From contig NC_134834.1 of assembly GCF_004210375.1 (NCBI RefSeq), forward strand, positions 161,591,290 to 161,655,289: a stretch of 64,000 nt of DNA. Direction: 5' to 3'. The notes beneath the pieces are model-generated. The model saw only the letters and a list, made by a program, of their open reading frames with translations, made no database searches and had not been told where the DNA came from. Below, one piece after another: positions 51,801 through 61,839 of the stretch. This DNA comes from Tachypleus tridentatus. Lineage: Eukaryota; Arthropoda; Merostomata; Xiphosura; Limulidae. The number at the start of each line of letters is the position of its first letter. The stretch's first letter is position 1. The position numbers and the translations under genes were made by a program.

Positions 51801-54425
51801 AACACACACCTCTTACTTTTCAGAAGTATGTCTCTCTTTTCTCTATAGGTCATACTCTATGGCAAGTGGTGCATGTCCAGGTGTACTTAAACTGTTAAAA
51901 GCTTTACTGTAAGGCCAGCTACATCTTTTTGCTTTACCCATATAGTCTGTGGGTGAGTACAGTCCAGAACAATCAAAGTTTAAGAAGCAAATATATCATG
52001 AGGATAAATCTACAAGCAATCTTGTTGAATACCCTCTCTTTATACTGTGTGTTTAGTAGCCATGAAATTATGATTGTAAAGTCATCATGGCATTACAGTA
52101 AAGCTTTTAACGGTTTAAGGGGAGGAAGGATAAAAAATCAGATAAAAAAAAAAAGTGGAACAGGGGGAGGAAAGGAAAACTGACTAGATCTAGGATGTTT
52201 GTAAATTGGTTGAACCATTAAAGAAGGAAGGCAAGCTATATTGGGAGCAGGTATGATGGGCCCCAGCTCCCAGAGGCCCTCATAAACAATAAAGAAAGAT
52301 GAAAATGAAAGCCAATATAGTGGGAAAAAAGGTTTTGAAACTGTATAGTGAAATAAACATGTATAGGACATTATGTTTTAAGGAAAATGTAAACTAACTA
52401 TCAGTGAACCCACAAATAGAGCTAAAGTACACCAAAAATCAGACACTTATTAAGCCTAATCAAACAAGTTATTTAACCTAATTATTGATTAACCCAAAAG
52501 TAGAACTACAGTTAAAACAAAAATAAACTTGTGGAACCTAATCAAGCAGTACGGAACAAAGGATAGCACTAAGCACTAAAATAAAAACTTAACATACAAT
52601 AAATACAATAAAAACTTAATGTACAATATTGACAGAAGTTTGTGTGGACCCCATTTTAAGGGTACCATGGAAACCAAGTGAATAAAGGATTAATAATGAA
52701 AATGAAATAGACGTAGCTGGCCGTTCTCACTTTTCAAGATAGGGTGTCATGGTCACTCATTGTTTAATCTTACACACTTATGTTTTCCAAGATTGAGTTT
52801 TAATTCTTTAATAAATTATATATAGTTTGAATCACTATTCTGCAATAATTCTCTCCCATTTGGACTTGCCATTCTGTGATTTTGTCCATATATGCAACAT
52901 TTTTCTACAATGGGTAAATAGTATACCTATTTCAGAAATGATGTGGTTACCCCTGTTTAATCTTAGACTTTGAAGATTTCTTTTTGGGAAGTGTTCTTTA
53001 GACACTTTTGAAGGATGCTTCTTTCTGTCCCTCCACCTCTTCATTGTGGGATTCTTGCTGTTTATGTGAGTGGAGATAATGTAACATATAAGAAGTTATT
53101 TTTCTGTACTGAAAATGTATTTCTGATATTTACTTACCTTCACACTTCCCACCCTTCTTCTGCACTGAAAACTAGTGCTTCCATTTTCTGCCAACACTTC
53201 AAGTGAAAGTTTGGTAAAATTGAATAGGGGGAGTCACACGCATTAAGAGTGCACTCTTATTGGTGGAAAGTTGGTACATAATAAGTTGCATACAAGATGT
53301 GCTGAATTAGTCATTCCATAATGGTGAGAATTTCAAGGCTTGAAACAGACAAAAAAAATGTCTTTAGGAATAGAGAGCAGAACTGAACAAGAATAGCAAC
53401 TTATGTGACAGAGAAAGTCACATAAGGAAAATAACCTTTGTTTTTATGTGCTCTTGTGATAGATCTGTTAAGGTTGTTTCAATTGTCTATATAGAAAATT
53501 TCTGTGTCAGTGAAACCCTGTTAATGTTGTTTGCTCACTACAAAAATTTCATATCCTTTAATCTTTACTCACATTTTTCAAGTTTTATTTATTATGAAAT
53601 ATGAAAATTAACTTTCAACCACTGGTGGGATCTTTGTAAATTGTAGTTTTATTGAACTGAACACTCTTTGTACTTATTATAACACAAAACAGGCAAATAT
53701 CACTCTTTTTTTTTTTACACAAGGAATGTTTTTAGAATTTAGCACTTGTAAATAAAGCTAAAATGTAATTAGACTAATTTCATGCTACTAAAAAATGCTA
53801 TGTTTAAAATTGAGAACATTTTTCTTACTACATTAGGATCTAACTAACAATTCAAACAATAACAGGGACAGTTAACTCCTGTGACTAAGGTACATTTAAA
53901 GACAAAATTCTGTTTTTTGACAACTGTAAAACAGTGTTAGTAATTTGGCTTGGAAAGATAATATCATAGTTTTTTTATTATTCTCAGTGAACTCTTATTT
54001 TTCTAATATAGAAGCCACTAAGATGTTTTACTAAATGGTCATCAAAAATATCACTCATAATTATTACTGTACTACATTTGTTCATTTTTATATGTGAAAA
54101 CTTTATAATTTTCTAAGTGTATGTTGTGTTATCCAACAGTTATTCTATATTGAAAATATGTCATACTTGTAGTCTGTTGAAATAATTTCCATATATTTTT
54201 GCTTATGAAATTCAGAAATTGTTTTAAGATGAGATTTGAAAGAATTATTTAAAAGTTACATATGACTTCTCCACTTTTAGGAGAATTGCAAGTGTAATAC
54301 TTTTTGCCTGATTCACAAAGAAGATATTTATCTAGATTTAAGTATATCCTTTCATAGTATGCTGTTTTGTGTAATTAACAATACTTTGTCTTCTAGTGAT
54401 TGATCAAGAAAAAAGCAGCAACTAG
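33756..54425 (+). CDS. cib: Multi-repeat beta-thymosin (ciboulot-type) actin-binding protein
   Basis: Seven coding exons (33756-33885, 37755-37868, 39613-39726, 43287-43400, 46186-46299, 49890-50003, 54397-54425) join in frame to 242 residues. The protein is a string of six beta-thymosin/WH2-type repeats of 38 residues with almost no linker. Most repeats show the pattern QEK..LL.GV..FD.S.L.H.ET.EK..LPNSEG, and the tail VIDQEKSSN resembles the end of vertebrate thymosin beta-4. Beta-thymosin repeats bind actin monomers through an N-terminal helix and the LKKTET-like motif; in arthropods such multi-repeat proteins (ciboulot) act in the cytoplasm on actin assembly. The five middle exons are each exactly 114 bp and all introns are phase 1, so repeats can be skipped or added without frameshift. 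The start is the first ATG after a strong acceptor, in a fitting A-rich context. The orthology behind the symbol is inferred from family resemblance. Confidence 0.9.
34080..36360 (+). repeat. Dispersed repeat, copy 1, in beta-thymosin intron 1
   Basis: It matches 51480-53440 over two long blocks in the same order and orientation. The first block carries GTTTGGATTGATTCAAYTGG, CACTTCCTG and TTTCATCAGA; the second carries TACTGAAAATGTATTTCTGA, ACTTCCATTTTCTGC-like and GCACTCTTATTGG. It is T/C-rich on this strand, with no intact frame or domain. Superfamily unknown. Confidence 0.7.
36361..37754 (+). other. Rest of beta-thymosin intron 1
   Basis: AT-rich intron sequence; nothing recognised. Confidence 0.5.
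37755..37868 (+). CDS. Beta-thymosin exon 2, repeat 2 (atypical)
   Basis: Exactly 114 bp, phase 1-1, donor gtacca. The start DVEKEKVHNSLLQNV fits the family, but the motif region reads FQRSALHHTHPQE, so Asp of FD and the ET of the actin-binding motif are lost. The acceptor has a weak pyrimidine tract. Confidence 0.85.
39613..39726 (+). CDS. Beta-thymosin exon 3, repeat 3
   Basis: Exactly 114 bp, phase 1-1, donor gtgaga. It reads DIAQEKTQQSIV at the start and FKRNSLKRTSTEE in the motif region; the repeat is unusually basic. The acceptor ctaag is weak but no alternative keeps the repeat intact. Confidence 0.85.
41047..41162 (+). mobile_element. SINE family C with target duplication
   Basis: Head GCCCCGCTAGTACAGCGG, B box GGGGTTCGATTCCCC, tail CCGATGTGGCTTTGCTATAA plus ACACA. 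A perfect 11 bp duplication CTATCTTTTAT flanks it at 41036-41046 and 41163-41173. Confidence 0.85.
41239..41315 (+). CDS. Candidate alternative terminal exon or decayed repeat of the beta-thymosin gene
   Basis: After an AG at 41237-41238 the phase-1 frame reads ATSQEVDEG, then NFPAALKHETKIKW and stop (41313-41315). This aligns with a beta-thymosin repeat that has lost about nine residues in the middle and one in the LKHxET motif. It lies between repeat exons, where a full exon would be expected. Either it is a dying repeat exon or it is used as an alternative 3' end giving a three-and-a-half-repeat protein. The upstream pyrimidine tract is poor. Confidence 0.4.
43287..43400 (+). CDS. Beta-thymosin exon 4, repeat 4
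   Basis: Exactly 114 bp, phase 1-1, acceptor atgtag, donor gtagag. It reads DLKQERVHHNLVTGVENF, then DKSSLHHAKTTEK and LPNSEG. It is most similar to exon 5 (27 of 39 positions by my count), and the similarity continues into the following intron. Confidence 0.9.
43401..46185 (+). other. Beta-thymosin intron between repeats 4 and 5
   Basis: AT-rich; the first 35 bp or so resemble the start of the next intron. Nothing else recognised. Confidence 0.5.
46186..46299 (+). CDS. Beta-thymosin exon 5, repeat 5
   Basis: Exactly 114 bp, phase 1-1, acceptor atgtag, donor gtattg. It reads DVKQEKVHQSLVTGVEQF, then DKSTLQHAETEEK and LPNSQG, the closest to the family consensus. The first 35 bp or so of its downstream intron resemble those after exon 4, showing tandem duplication. 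Confidence 0.9.
46860..47510. repeat. Degenerate tandem array, units of about 37 bp, in a beta-thymosin intron
   Basis: A phrase close to TTAGCAAGAATATGTTTGAA recurs about 16 times at irregular 29-46 bp spacing (for example near 46901, 47068, 47097, 47136, 47173, 47212, 47249, 47361, 47437 and 47473). Units are strongly diverged, so this is an old minisatellite. A possible outlier lies near 48236. Confidence 0.5.
49264..49349 (+). CDS. Candidate alternative terminal exon of the beta-thymosin gene
   Basis: After TTGCAG (49258-49263) the phase-1 frame gives 28 codons, with APPGDQNPNSDQGS at the start and TGFKSDS before TAG at 49347-49349. AATAAA hexamers follow at about 49567 and 49596, so a short alternative 3' exon with its own polyadenylation site is possible. 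It has no similarity to beta-thymosin, and the pyrimidine tract is weak. It may be chance. Confidence 0.25.
49890..50003 (+). CDS. Beta-thymosin exon 6, repeat 6
   Basis: Exactly 114 bp, phase 1-1, acceptor cttgcag, donor gtaaga. It reads EIEQEKGQQKLLEGI, then FDTTKMKHSEVTVK and LPTKD. The TKMKH core resembles repeat 1 more than the inner repeats. Confidence 0.9.
51480..53440 (+). repeat. Dispersed repeat, copy 2, in the last beta-thymosin intron
   Basis: Second member of the pair described for 34080-36360. The middle part (about 51920-52860) differs between the copies. No coding frame. Confidence 0.7.
54397..54425 (+). CDS. Beta-thymosin last coding exon
   Basis: Acceptor tttgtcttctag. It completes the split codon to Val and reads VIDQEKSSN before TAG at 54423-54425, matching the IEQEK end typical of beta-thymosins. 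Confidence 0.85.
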
Positions 54426-54590
54426 GCTTGAACTTGTGCAGCTGATTTCTAAGCATGCAACCAAAGGAATCAGTAGCTTACAAGTTCAATACCTGGAAAA
54501 CTCAAACTTTGCCAAATCTGTTGTATTTCATGAAGAAAATGAACGAGTTTTCAAGATGTTGCCAAATTTTTAAATAGAATAAACAATCCT
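54426..54590 (+). other. Beta-thymosin 3' UTR with polyadenylation signal
   Basis: AATAAA lies at 54578-54583, about 150 bp after the stop codon, followed closely by an A-run. Confidence 0.6.
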
Positions 54591-56522
54591 GTAAAAAAAA
54601 CCAAATATTCAATAACTTTTGATCTATATTGATACAAATTCTGTAATTAATAACATATCAATCTAAAAGTAAATTCAAGTAATATCAGTATTTTATTTTA
54701 CTTTTTAATAGACTCACCAGGTGTTTATTGTAGTAACTGATTATAATAATGTATTTGTTTATATTCAAAGCTTATGATAATATGCAAGTTTAATTGTTTG
54801 TTTTCCTCCTTTTTTCTCCCTTATTAATCAAATATCAGTATACTCTTAATTGTTTTTAGTAATGTTTAAATATAAATATGGTACAGGGGCAGTAGTGCAG
54901 TTTATTATTACTGACACTGGATGTTTGTTATATAAATATACTGGTACTTTTCCATTTATAAACTAGTCCTCAATATATCTGTTACTGACAAATTTTACAC
55001 AGGTGAATTATCTTCAGCAACGTACATGGACCTTTAGAAAGATATTTTTTTATTTTTGAAAATTATATATAAACGCAAGTGAAGCAAAAAAATTGAATTG
55101 ATACAGAATAATACCAAAATATATAGGGACCAATAAATTGTACTGAGTTTATAAACGTTAGATGTATACTTGATTTATGTACATATCCTGAAATTTTTGT
55201 GGCTTCAAATGACCATCTTTATTTGAATAAAATTACCACAGTTATGTACTTATTTCAGAATGTGTTATTTTAGTAATTACTGGTCGTTCACACTTACATA
55301 CGCATCTTTTAAGGATACCTCCAAGTGGCTCACCACTTAATCTAATGGCTTACGTGTCTGTTAAAGACACTTCCAAGTGGGTCACCAGTAAGTCTGGTTT
55401 GTAATATTAAACATCGGGTTTTGATACTAGCAGTAGGCACAGCACAGACAGAGGCATGCAGTGATTTTTCCTAATGGAGAAACAGAAGCATAATAGGTGG
55501 ATTATAAAATAAATATGTGCAGCATGGTCAGTAAATATTAAAGTAATTAATTGTTGTCATTAATCATCGTTAACTACTTCCACTTAAATATAAAAACAAG
55601 ACATATTTGGCTACTTACTTTATGTATAAATTCCATTCTTCTTTGATAGAATATATTTATCACATCTTGAAAACTATCAGTCTTAATTTCCAGGTCATTT
55701 CTTGATTCTATTTCACTGGCCAAACAAATCACTAAATTTCTCTAAATGGGATTTCAATAATGGATCACATTTCTTACACAAATTTACGAATTACATATAA
55801 TTGCCTTGGTTAGCAGACTCGTGGTGATTCATCATTACCTCTAAAGGTATTTATACAGAATTTCTCCAGTAACATATCGAGTGTTAGAGACGCATTTATT
55901 TGTAGTAGTTGGTAACTACTTATTTGATCCATAAAGAAGTGTAACTATAATGATGTTGAAGATATTCTAATTGTCATTATAATGAAGAATTGTAATATCC
56001 TTGAGTTATAAATTAAACTAATACAAATGGATGCAACTCTGACACTCGATATGTTAACTGTGGTACTTCTGTACAAGTGTCTCGAAATGTCAATAGTTGT
56101 TCACTCAAATACCTTACTACGTCGATTACTTTTTTATTCTTTTCAAATTTTCTTTGCCTATTTCACATTTATTTAAAGTTAACCATTTGGTTGGAATTCG
56201 ATCCGTGATTTTCCAAATCTAGCTAGGCCTAGACTTAAAAATATATGACCTGAGAAATTTTCATGTCTTTTAATTGCCTTATGTATATCATTTATTAAAA
56301 ATCATCAACTCCGATTGAGTTCCATGTCCCAAATTCACCGTTAAATAATAAACAAGACCAGCTGAAAGTTAGAACAAGCACTTAACCAAGATGCCCTACC
56401 ATATTTTCTTATTATATTTGACATGTTTACTGAACATTTTAATTTATAAAATAGTAATTACGAAACGCTAACTTATTTATAAATTATTTATTTCGCTTAA
56501 TTTTTTTACTTAAGTAAGTTAA
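54591..56522. other. Intergenic, one decayed SINE only
   Basis: About 55317-55465 contains a worn family B-like head (CCAAGTGGCTCACCA, repeated once as CCAAGTGGGTCACCAG), then CATCGGGTTTTGATAC and GTAGGCACAGCACAGACAGA. The rest shows nothing. Confidence 0.4.
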
Positions 56523-56524
56523 TA

Positions 56525-58076
56525 CACTGATGGCCAAAATCTTAAGGTCAATGAACATGAAGAAAAAATATGCATTTTGTGTTGTCAGACTCAACCAATT
56601 ATTTGAGAAGAACTTCGAAAGATGAAAATAAGAAAAGGAAAACAAAATAAAAAAAAATTTTTTGCATTTAATACGGAAATGTGAACACTATGAAATTAGC
56701 CTAAATACTAACTGGTCAAAAGTTTAAGACCATACTGAAACGAAGCGTTAATCGGTAAACAGGTAACGAAATTTAATCATTTGTGTTCAAGCATTAGCGT
56801 TGTCAACATCTTCCACTGAAAACTTTGTTACATTGGATAAAAACATGACAAAGGCTATAAAGTTGACAGAGTTTGAACATGGCATGATTGTCGAGCTGTA
56901 AAAGCAAGATCTCTCTCAACGTGCCATTACTGGTGAGATTGGGCGTAGTAAAACAGCTGTTGCAAATTTCTTAGAAGACCGTGAGGGATACGGAACGAAA
57001 ATTTCAAGTGGTCGGCCCAAGAAAATTTCGCCGGCGTTGAGCAGGAGGATTCGATGGTTTGTCCGGCAAGACACCAGCCGATCGTCGAACCAGATTAAGG
57101 CCCTTACGGACGCAGAATGCAGCTCTAGAACAATAAGACGGCATCTACGAGAGAAAGGATTTAAAAACGTCTTCAAAGATCACACCATGAAACAGCTCGG
57201 TTAAACTTTGCTGAAAATCACCAAACATGGGACGTAGAAAGGAGGAGGATTTTGTTCTCTGATAAGAAAACATCTGGATGGTCCAGATGGCTTCCAACGT
57301 TACTGGCACGATGAGGATATCCCACCGAAGACATTTTCTACACGAAACAGTGGAGGAGGTTCCATCATAATCTGGGGTGCTTTCTTCTTCCATGGAACAA
57401 TGGAACTTCAGGTTATACAAGGGCGTTAAACAGCAGCTGGTTACAGTGGCATGTCGGACAGAGCATCCTTATTGACTGAAAGCCCTTGATTGTGTGGAAA
57501 TGACTGGATCTTTCAGCAGAACAACACTGCAATCCACAATGCCCGCAGGACAAAGGACTTTTTCATGGCAAATAACGTGATTCTTTTGGACCATCCAGCG
57601 TGTTCGCCCAAACTGAACCTCATTGAAATTGTTTGGGGGTGGATGGCAAGGAAAGTCTATAGAAAAGGACGCTAATTTCAAACAATGCATGATCTTCGTG
57701 AAGCCATCTTCACCACTTGGAATAACATTCCAGCCAGCCTTCTGCAAGCACCTATATCAACCGTGATAAAGCAAATGTTTGAAGTTATTCGCAATGACGG
57801 CCGTGCAATTCACTACTGAGACCTCTTGTTGGGCATTTCCTATCCTGTTTAGGACTTCTTTTTGGTATGGTCTTGAACTTTTGACCAGCTAGTATTTAGG
57901 CTAATTTCATAGTGTTCACATTCTCCCTATTAAATGCTAAAAACGTTTTTTATTTTTATTTTCCCTTTTCTTATTTTAATCTTTCGAAGCTCTACTCAAA
58001 TAAGTGGTTGAGACTAACAACGCAAAATGCATATTTTTTTTTATGTTCATTGGCCTTAAGATTTTAGCCAGCAGTG
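56525..58076 (+). mobile_element. Tc1-type transposon with long terminal inverted repeats
   Basis: This 1552 bp element is flanked by TA (56523-56524 and 58077-58078), the Tc1/mariner target. It begins CACTGATGGCCAAAATCTTA and its other end is the inverted CACTGCTGGCTAAAATCTTA. The inverted similarity continues for about 210 bp on each side (to about 56737 and from about 57866), much longer than the 20-50 bp of simple Tc1 elements. A decayed transposase lies between. Confidence 0.9.
56845..57819 (+). pseudogene. Tc1-family transposase, inactivated
   Basis: The ancestral frame runs from ATG at 56845 to TGA at 57817-57819, close to the usual length of about 340 codons. The N-terminal helix-turn-helix (LTEFEHGMIVEL, QRAITGEIGRSKTAVANFL) and the GRPKK linker are readable. 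In the DDE domain the first Asp (FSDK), a DGFQRYWHD stretch, the second region FQQNNTAIHNAR (Asp replaced by Asn) and CSPKLNLIEIVW (Asp replaced by Lys, Glu kept) can be seen. In-frame stops occur at 56899 and 57202, with further stops and at least two frameshifts in the middle third. It cannot make active enzyme. Confidence 0.9.
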
Positions 58077-58415
58077 TATATAGACTATAAATTATCAAAA
58101 AGTTCCAATTTTGCGTGTATTTTAAATAAAATGAACTGGTAATTGCTTCCTTTGTGCCATAGAAGAGACCAACATAACCTTCAAAATGTGTTTTGTTTTT
58201 TAAATACAAGTATGAATTTAAAATTTTTATTAAGAAAATTATTCATGGAAGAAGCATTTTATAGTTTAAAGAATATATTATGCAACAAAAATGTTTTAAA
58301 TTGAAAATAAAGCCTTTTCTAGCAGGAAAAAGCTAAAATCAACTCAAAAAAGGAAGCACTTTGCGTGTTGTAGTCCAGATTCTTCCCATCAGTATAAGGT
58401 GGTTACTTGTTATGT

Positions 58416-58610
58416 GCCCTTTTATCCATGGAGACGTCATAATGTAATGGTCAGTCCCATTATTCGTTGGTAAAAGAGTAGCCCAAGAGTTGGCAGTGGG
58501 TGGTGATAACTAGCTGCCTTTCTTCTAGTCTTACACTGCTAAATTAGGGATGGCTAGCACAGATAGCCCTCGTGTAGCTTTGCGCTAAATTCCAAAACAA
58601 ACAAAAACAA
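58416..58610 (+). mobile_element. SINE family A, 5'-truncated, with target duplication
   Basis: It begins inside the core at GCCCTTTTATCCATGGAGAC and continues to the CAAACAAAAACAA tail. A perfect 12 bp duplication TACTTGTTATGT lies at 58404-58415 and 58611-58622, so truncation occurred at insertion. The downstream duplication is itself cut by the neighbouring MITE's target site. Confidence 0.9.
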
Positions 58611-58626
58611 TACTTGTTATGTACGG

Positions 58627-58964
58627 TAGGGGTCGTCAACCCACGACCCGCCAACCGAAATCATCCGGATCTCAGTTCCCAAACGAAATATCACATCCAC
58701 CCAGCCTGCTGTGGTCCTAAAAAAGAATTCAAGTTTGTAATTCTATCTCAGGCCTGATTTCGAGCAACAAACAACATCAAGTCTCATACAAATCTCTGTG
58801 TCCTTTACGACATGAATATTACTTAAATAAAATAAACATTATTCATAGTTCATTGTGTTTTATTATTATTACCTTCATTTATTAGCCATGGAGATGAATA
58901 TGGACCTCCATCCATTCACAGACATGGCCTCTGACCCTGTGCAAAAAGAGGTTGCCGACCTTTG
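58627..58964. mobile_element. hAT-type MITE with 8 bp target duplication
   Basis: The 338 bp element has ends TAGGGGTCGTCAACC and (reverse complement) CAAAGGTCGGCAACC, a form common for short hAT elements. It is flanked by perfect 8 bp copies of ATGTACGG at 58619-58626 and 58965-58972. It has no coding capacity and is less AT-rich than its surroundings. Confidence 0.85.
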
Positions 58965-58972
58965 ATGTACGG

Positions 58973-60769
58973 TATAGTGGAGGGCTTCAGTATGAATCAC
59001 TTGCAAGTTCATAACCTCACATTTAGCTGATACTTAATAATTAATTTCTTTTAACATATATTGTGGGAACACTGCTTCCCTTTTTTCTCACGGACCGCTC
59101 GCCTTTGAGCACAGATAGCCCATTGTGTGGCTTTGTCCTTCGTAACGAATGGTTTGTTAAAGCCTTGTATATTAATATTTGATTTTAACTTTTTTTGTTT
59201 TAAAATAAAATTTACAATTGTTTCTTTGTTATTCAAATGGTTTTTAAATATGAAATATTCTTTGAGGCTGATGCTAGTTGAATTCATTAAATTAAACTTT
59301 CACTGTAAGGATTTGCACTATTTTGTCATTTTTCAGTAGATCTTTTACCTTAACTAATGTCTTCTGCTTGACTTTTATCATTTATATGTATAAATGGACA
59401 CATTTTTTATTTATTATTTTTTTTAAATAGTATCATCTTAACAATATTTACATAACAGTTTCTATCATTAGTTTTATCTTTTTAATTTAGTAAAAATAAT
59501 GCAAAGTCTGGTCCACTTATTTGCAATAAATTAAAATGGATCTAAACAGTTGCTTATTAAATTTCCTCGTATCTACAACATAGCTCCAATCGGGCTTCTA
59601 ATACAGTTGCTAATTTGGCAATCACTTGATACCACTGTATTCACTAACCAAATTAATTCAGTGAGTAACTAACTATCTAAAATTTTCATGCGTTTAAATA
59701 TTGTTAACTATTTTTACCTAACTCTATAGAAAAAAAAACTGAAAGATGGTATTTCATCATGTCAGATTGGTTCTAAAAGTTTAGAAACTGGAAGATGTCA
59801 CTTATCGCCATTCAACCTGCAAGACTCCCTCTTGCAACAGTATAAAATTCTAAATTAAAATATTAAGAACATAGCAGTGTTCGAAATAAGTGGTTTGCAA
59901 TTTCCCTCCACAACCTGTGCAATTCATGGGAGAAATGGTATGTGGCCCAATCCCATGACAGTCTGGATGTTAGTCTGTATTGTCTCATTCAGAATACTCT
60001 ATAAATTACAAGTAATATGACTGTGATTACTGTGTTAAGAATGATTACAGTAAAAATATAATAGGTCTAGCCCTAATGTACTATGACATGTAAAATCGTA
60101 ATCGTTATTCCTTGACCTGTTAGAGGTTTATACACCATAATTGTTAGATATTTATCTTGAAAACCGTTGTTGGTAAAAACACTAAAAGGAAGGTCAGCCT
60201 TGTTTATCAATGCAGCCACATGCTTCAAACTGTCATTACTTTAACCTGCTATCTTTCTTTCCATCATTTTTTATTTGTTCTAACTTTTGCCAACAAATTA
60301 ACGCCTTTGTTACTTTGCATACCTTTCTTTTTTTCTGTTTTAGTTTAAGAATGTATTACGTTTTTGAGCCACGTGCTCTTTTTTATTATACCCGTCTCTT
60401 CAAGTAGCCGTTTTCCTCTCGTAGTAAAATGTTACATTCGTCGGTAAACTTATTTTATTATAATTGTCAAATGTTTCATCTTGTTTGTTTTCTTCTAACT
60501 TTTTCAATTTCCCCTCCTACGCAGTTATTGTTTTGCCTTCCCATTTCATTTAACCCTTTATGGAACTCAGTATAAATATTGAATAATATAAAAAATGGGT
60601 GCTTCCGAATGGCGTGGTGATTACCGCACGAATCACGCACTATTTTTAAACAAGCAGTTTGTATTAGAATAGATCGAAGAGTTGTCGGAACAGTTGATTT
60701 TCCCACCGCCTTTATAAATTGGGCAGCGTTGCCTTTGTTTTCACTAAATTTTCTAATTAAAGTATTTTA
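58973..60769. other. Intergenic, one SINE fragment
   Basis: A family B 3' fragment (GAGCACAGATAGCCCATTGT) lies at about 59107-59141. A moderately GC-rich patch at about 60600-60725 may belong to the dispersed repeat that follows. No gene seen. Confidence 0.45.
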
Positions 60770-61150
60770 TCGAATTAAAAATATCGGAATTTAAAAGTTT
60801 GTTGTGTGGTATACGCTATATTTGGGTAAGATTATAGTTTAAACAACACTTGTCGAAAGGCTGAATGTAATTTTACGTAATATGAAGATTGATAACGTTT
60901 TATTGTTTTTTGGTATATACTAACGAATAACGTAAGTTTGTACATATAACAGTACCAGTTTTACTGTTAAAGTAGGTGCTAGGTGCCAATTATAAAAGAC
61001 GGGTTTTTGTTTGCATCAAATTTGAGATTATTTGCTAACTTTCAGTTTTTAGCGATAGCATTAGATAATAGGGTTAACTGTTTTTGCCCTTATCCTAACG
61101 TTACCATGTTCTGTTACTGTTCTATGCTAGTAACAGTGAATGATTACTAT
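60770..61150. repeat. Copy 2 of the unclassified dispersed repeat
   Basis: It carries the same ordered landmarks as 10690-11170, for example GTTGTGTGGTATACGCTATA and TTTTTTGGTATATACTAACG. No coding frame. Confidence 0.5.
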
Positions 61151-61561
61151 TAATAAGTTATTAAATTAGTGTTAGTAATAATAAACTTAGTATTAATGAA
61201 ATGTATTTTAATTATTAGCATTACAGTCATTCAGCTATAGTTAATGGCCAATATTTCATTCTGCTGTATAATGAACAATAATTTAAATTATTGCATTTTC
61301 TCTTAAATTTAAACCTATACTGAGTCGCAAACAATTTAACTTTAGCCTAGATGAGATTGATAAGCTTAGAAGGTGTAGGCCATATGATTTATTCCCACGG
61401 TTTTTTCCCAAAATAAAATTATAACTGAAATTTGGAGATTTTAAGTTTTCCATTGAATCAAGTTTAATTAACGTTTGTTAACGTGAATATGGTTTGTAAC
61501 TAAAGCTACTGAGAAATAAATTAATTCGTCATAGTTTTGTGGGCTGGACTTCGCATTATTT

Positions 61562-61684
61562 ACCCCAGTGACAGCGGTATATCTACGGAATTACAATGCT
61601 AAAACCCGGGTTTCAATACCCTGGATGGGCAGAACATAAATAGCCCATTGAGTAGCTTTGAGCTGAACTTCATACAAATAACAA
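61562..61684 (+). mobile_element. SINE family B with target duplication
   Basis: Head ACCCCAGTGACAGCGG, AATGCTAAAACCCGGGTTTC, tail AGCCCATTGAGTAGCTTTG plus AAATAACAA. A perfect 14 bp duplication ACTTCGCATTATTT flanks it at 61548-61561 and 61685-61698, ending only 12 bp from the piggyBac target site. Confidence 0.9.
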
Positions 61685-61800
61685 ACTTCGCATTATTTTC
61701 ACCAAATAATTAACACTCCTACGAAACAAATATTTACATCCACTAAAGTGATTTGGGGCCTATCAGGCCCCATATATTTTTCCAATAGAAACACAGCGAT

Positions 61801-61839
61801 TTAGCAACATTCATTACAAACAACTTTAGAATGGCTCTA
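61801..61839 (-). pseudogene. Ancestral C-terminal end of the piggyBac transposase after the premature stop
   Basis: Beyond the TAG the same frame continues with SHSKVVCNECC and then TAA (61801-61803). The Cys/His spacing continues the upstream CxxC pattern of the zinc-binding tail. A single codon change therefore separates this copy from a full-length frame. Confidence 0.85.
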
